Source: Nigrospora sphaerica (taxonomy: Eukaryota; Ascomycota; Sordariomycetes; Amphisphaeriales; Apiosporaceae). Taken from it: a stretch of DNA of 64,000 nt. The stretch is from positions 2,410,501 to 2,474,500 of the forward strand of contig JAGVVL010000018.1 of NCBI GenBank assembly GCA_018287875.1, in the 5' to 3' direction. The number at the start of each line of letters is the position of its first letter. Position 1 is the first letter of the stretch. Of this stretch, positions 61,141-64,000 are shown one piece after another. The notes under the pieces were generated by a model, which was not told the origin of the DNA, made no database searches, and worked only from the letters and a program-made list of their open reading frames with translations. A program made the translations under genes and the position numbers.

Positions 61141-61281
61141 CACCCCAGGTGGGACTCGACTGTTGGTTCCAAGGTTAGCTGTCTGGCCTGGCAGGTGTTG
61201 CAGCAGGGGGTACTTACACCCGCAATCTTCAGATTTCCTCACAAGTAGGAGTCTGATGAGTTACCATTTCTCTACTAGGGC
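61141..61281 (-). tRNA. tRNA-Arg(CCT) with two introns, one in the T-loop
   Basis: Read on the minus strand and without the two insertions, this is a 72-nt cloverleaf. Acceptor GCCCTAG pairs with CTGGGGT (two G-T wobbles) plus discriminator G; D-arm GAG-AAATGGTAA-CTC; anticodon stem TCAGA/TCTGA with loop CT-CCT-A/A; variable AGATT; T-arm GCGGG-TTCGAGT-CCCAC (one C-A mismatch). The parts ATGGTAAC, ACTCCTA and GAAGATTGCGGGTTCGAGTCCC match tRNA-Arg(CCT) of yeast as I recall it. An 11-nt intron follows A37, the canonical position. A second insertion, 58 bp, splits the T-loop after T54 (see its own entry). The CCT anticodon reads AGG codons and is usually encoded by one or few genes. A T5 terminator lies just downstream. 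If no intact copy exists elsewhere, the insertion must be spliced out. Confidence 0.82.
61160..61217 (-). other. Spliceosomal-type intron inside the tRNA-Arg T-loop
   Basis: 58 bp on the minus strand between T54 and T55 of the tRNA. It starts GTAAGTACC, contains GCTAACC (matching the fungal branch consensus RCTRAC) with the branch A about 16 nt before the end, and finishes CCAACAG. Size, donor, branch and acceptor equal those of the mRNA introns in this window (for example 52 bp at 47470-47521, 59 bp at 10689-10747). Exact removal rebuilds TTCGAGT. The insertion splits the B box, the internal Pol III promoter element, although GGTGTAAGTACC across the donor keeps a faint B-box likeness. Confidence 0.75.
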
Positions 61282-61292
61282 AAGATTCTCTA

Positions 61293-61303
61293 CCACTCGG
61301 CCA
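61293..61303 (-). promoter_or_regulatory. Perfect Pol III A-box-like element upstream of tRNA-Arg
   Basis: TGGCCGAGTGG matches the A-box consensus TRGYNNARNGG exactly and lies 12 nt upstream of the tRNA 5' end. The gene's own A box (TAGAGAAATGG) is imperfect. It may be an accessory promoter element or the remnant of a second tRNA; the flanking CCACA...TAGAGAATCTT does not fold into a complete tRNA. Confidence 0.4.
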
Positions 61304-62144
61304 TGTGGTTGTAGAAGTTCTCTGATTGTTGGGAAAGGATGCCCTTGATTCGGTACATCAGCGACAACCCCGAAACCTCAAGGTTCGCGGATGGGGAGGA
61401 GCGCAGGCAGCAGACATAGGTGTACTAAATACCAGATAGATCAGGATCAGGAGCAGGCAGACTGGTAGTCCAAGCCAATGCCCTCAGTTTGCAAACGGAC
61501 AAGGTTGTACCAAGCCCATCTAAAAGAAGCAGCTTGACCTAAGCAGGCGAGCCGGCCCAGTGAAGTTAGACAAGAGACAGGAGAGATGCCCATGCCTCAC
61601 AGCCCAAGGCACGTGGATTGAACTCGCCGCTTAGGGCATATGGAGCACCCTCAACTATTTCTATCCAAGTTCATGTACCTACTTAGGTAAGTACTTAGTC
61701 AAGGGCTCATCTTCAGTCTGCCATCATTATTCCACCATACCAGAGACAAGTCCTTAATTCCATGTTTCTTTACATCTGACCAAAGGGGAGAGGCTCGACA
61801 GGCTACACCATTCCCCCCATTAACAGTGCTACCATCTACATATCTAATGGGCAGGGTCGTCTTGATGATTGCACGACTTCAGCCAAGGACGTGGCCACCC
61901 AGTCTATATGCTCCCGCTGCAGCCTCACCACGTGCGCCATGGTGACCAACAGATGGACGGCCCTTCGGTCAGTAGAAACCAGCCGGGCTACTAGCCAAAG
62001 CTTTACTACCCCACAAGTATGTACACGGTGCCGCATCGGTACTGGAGTAAACAGGCTATTAATTCTTATTTCCGTTTCGGCGGCATACAGGTTGTTAGGT
62101 ACCAAGGTACATGGTGAGCCCGCTGAAGTGTGCTCTGCTGTTGG
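61304..62144. other. Intergenic region
   Basis: About 0.8 kb between the tRNA and the transcription-factor 3' end, with motifs TGTACCTACTTAGGTAAGTAC (about 61674) and TTAGGTACC (about 62094). No gene supported. Confidence 0.55.
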
Positions 62145-64000
62145 TCAGACGATCAGGCAGTCGAAACCCATGGCTCTCAACTGCACGCGCCAGTCTTGGG
62201 CGCATATGGCGTTTTCGGATCCCTCTGCTCCGGCGCTATCACGGGCCTCTACCCCTTCGGCCTCAATTAAACCTTTGTCTTTCAACTGCCATATCTTGTT
62301 TAGCGTCTCGATGGCCGACCTGATCATCCCCCACGGGCAGAGATCCCACATCTCCTGCAGTCGCGAGGCGACCCACAGCCGGCGCGCGGGGGAGACTATC
62401 TCCACCCCCATCATGAAGAGCGGCCAAGTGGTGTACTTGAACAGCGGGCTGTCGACGCGGATATGCGACAGGTGGTGGTGGATGGTGGTGGCCAGGTCCC
62501 CTACCGTGGGCGCCGAGGCCCAGCCGGCATCTCCGTTCTGGCCGGTGCTGCGCGATGCGGCGAAGGACTGCAGTCCGGGGACGGCCAGCAAAACGTACAG
62601 GCAGGCGGCGGCACGGTACGTGGCCGCGATGCGCTTGCGGTACTCGACTTCTTGCTCGTTGGCGAAGCCCAGCTCGGCGCTGGCAGCGCACATCCTCGCC
62701 ACCCACAACTGTACGTCGAAAGCCTCGGCCTCCTTGAGAAGGGCCAACCCTTCTTCCATATCGTCTGGCGTGGCGTGCCTGCCGGCCTGCCGCCCAATAG
62801 CGCGGGCCAGGCGAGCGGTGCACAGAATGTTGAGAAGCAGATCGGTCGGGCAGCTGTGGTAGCTGTTGGCCTCGGTCCGTCGCAGGATGGGCAGAAGACG
62901 AGCCGGGTCGAGCTCGACGTACGGGGACACCTGGGAGCCGGGCAGAGGGATAATGAGCGAGTCGAGCGTACAGCCCCAGATGTAGTAGGCGACCGAGTCG
63001 GAGGCGATGTAGTCGCGGATGCTGAGCTCACAGGACTCGCCAAGGGGAGTTGCCGATTGGACCATTTCGAGGCACTCCAACTCGGGCCACGCACCGCCGA
63101 ACAAGCCGTCCTTGGCCAGGGCAACATGGCGCGCCGCATTCTCGCCGTGCGATAACGTCTTTGTTGGGGCATCAGAGATCTGCGCTATGACAAGCCGGGC
63201 AGCCGCTTGCATGTGCGCTCGCCACCCACCTTTCCCCGAGTCGACGAGGGCGAAATTGAGAAAGAAGAGGACGGTGGCCAGCACGGCATCCTTGTCGCTT
63301 TGTTGTGCGGCGCCGTCGCCTTGGAACCGATGTCTCTCGAGGATCTCCTGGAGGCCCCTGATGGCTTCATGGCGGGCGCGTAGAGCGTCCACCAGCGCGT
63401 TGGCCGAAGCCACGGCCTCGGGGGCGCCCGGCCGAGAGCCGGCCGTCGCATTAGAGAAATGCAAAGCCGATGCTGCGATGATGATGTGGTGGAGGAAGGG
63501 GTAGTTTCGCGAAAAAGGTATCAACTCCCGGAACGGGTTTCTGGCCACCTGGTGATACGAATCGTGGACTACGAGGTCCCGACAAAAACGCTTTTCAACT
63601 GGGCACGCATCGTTGGCAGTGAGCAACGAGACGCAGGGAAGGAAAGCTGCACTCACAGTACATCAGGTAGTACCTCGACGACCCGTCCAGATCCTGCACG
63701 AGAGGGTCCAGAAGCGACTGCGGTAAGGCAGGGTTCAGCTCGAAGCCCTGGGCCGGCACCGGTTCCGGAGCCGGTGGCGTCGGGGCCGGGGCGGCTCGGG
63801 ATCGGCCAAGGCTACGGGACCGATCCGAGCTCTCCGGGGCAAACGTCGTCCGACCCGCCATGCGGCCGCGCGACGCCACCGCCTCGGTCCATCGAAACAG
63901 TGGCCCGTAACCGAGACAGTCCTGGCCCGTTGTGGCGCATTTGACACAGTACGGCAGGGATCGGTCACAGCGCCGGCGATTCTTGCGGCAGTTGTGACAG
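62145..64000 (-). CDS. Zn(II)2Cys6 transcription factor, 5' end cut by window edge
   Basis: Two exons seen, 64000-63657 and 63598-62145, around a 58-bp intron (GTGAGT donor, CCCAG acceptor). About 599 codons are present; the start lies beyond the right edge. The first visible residues are the Gal4-type binuclear cluster CHNCRKNRRRCDRSLPYC, then VKCATTGQDC, with the C-x2-C-x6-C-x6-C-x2-C-x6-C spacing exact. A Pro-rich linker follows. After it comes the fungal-specific C-terminal domain (PF11951-like), beginning RYYLMYFEKRFCRDLVVHDS, NPFRELIPF and FLHHIIIAASALHFSNATA, typical of regulators that bind CGG-containing sites. Target genes cannot be inferred; it has no adjacent biosynthetic cluster in the window. 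Confidence 0.92.

Overview
The window is nuclear DNA from a filamentous ascomycete, most likely a Sordariomycete of the Sordariales (the introns, GC-rich codon use and gene set resemble Neurospora and Chaetomiaceae). Introns are short, mostly 52-200 bp, with GTAAGT-like donors, CTGAC/CTAAC branch motifs and CAG/TAG acceptors. Many codons end in G or C. Genes are single, spliced and separated by long intergenic spaces; there are no operons.

Layout. 1-7 kb: the 5' end of aspartate-semialdehyde dehydrogenase, the bifunctional arginine gene arg-6, and the R-SNARE synaptobrevin, all on the minus strand. Both amino-acid genes have a perfect GCN4/CPC1-type box upstream. 10-15 kb: a GH76 mannanase of the DFG5/DCW1 type and a small single-pass membrane protein. 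17-21 kb: a CCCH zinc-finger gene, then a poorly coding stretch with microsatellites and two doubtful small genes. 22-30 kb: ATG29 (with a 10-nt exon), a multi-pass membrane protein and a long Ser/Pro-rich protein. 34-42 kb: the ribosome-biogenesis factor IPI3, a dead sedolisin (S53) protease gene and a tannase/feruloyl-esterase gene. 42-48 kb: tRNA-Pro(AGG), a cerato-platanin and an acetyl-CoA transporter. 49-56 kb: the kinetochore protein Mcm21/CENP-O, a degenerate-looking GDCG-motif gene, an enoyl-CoA hydratase-like gene and a repeat-rich GPI-anchored wall protein. 57-64 kb: YAE1, phosphopantothenate-cysteine ligase, a tRNA-Arg(CCT) gene and a Zn(II)2Cys6 transcription factor running off the right edge.

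The most striking observation is the tRNA-Arg(CCT) gene at 61141-61281 (minus strand). Besides the usual short intron after position 37, its T-loop is split by 58 bp with every hallmark of a spliceosomal intron (GTAAGT donor, GCTAAC branch motif, CAG acceptor). Removing the 58 bp restores a canonical TTCGAGT loop and leaves a 72-nt cloverleaf. I know of no described nuclear tRNA gene with an mRNA-type intron in the T-loop.

Most protein genes are housekeeping or secreted/cell-wall functions and do not form one pathway. Exon boundaries were worked out by eye from splice motifs, reading frame and remembered family conservation; no alignment or transcript data were available.
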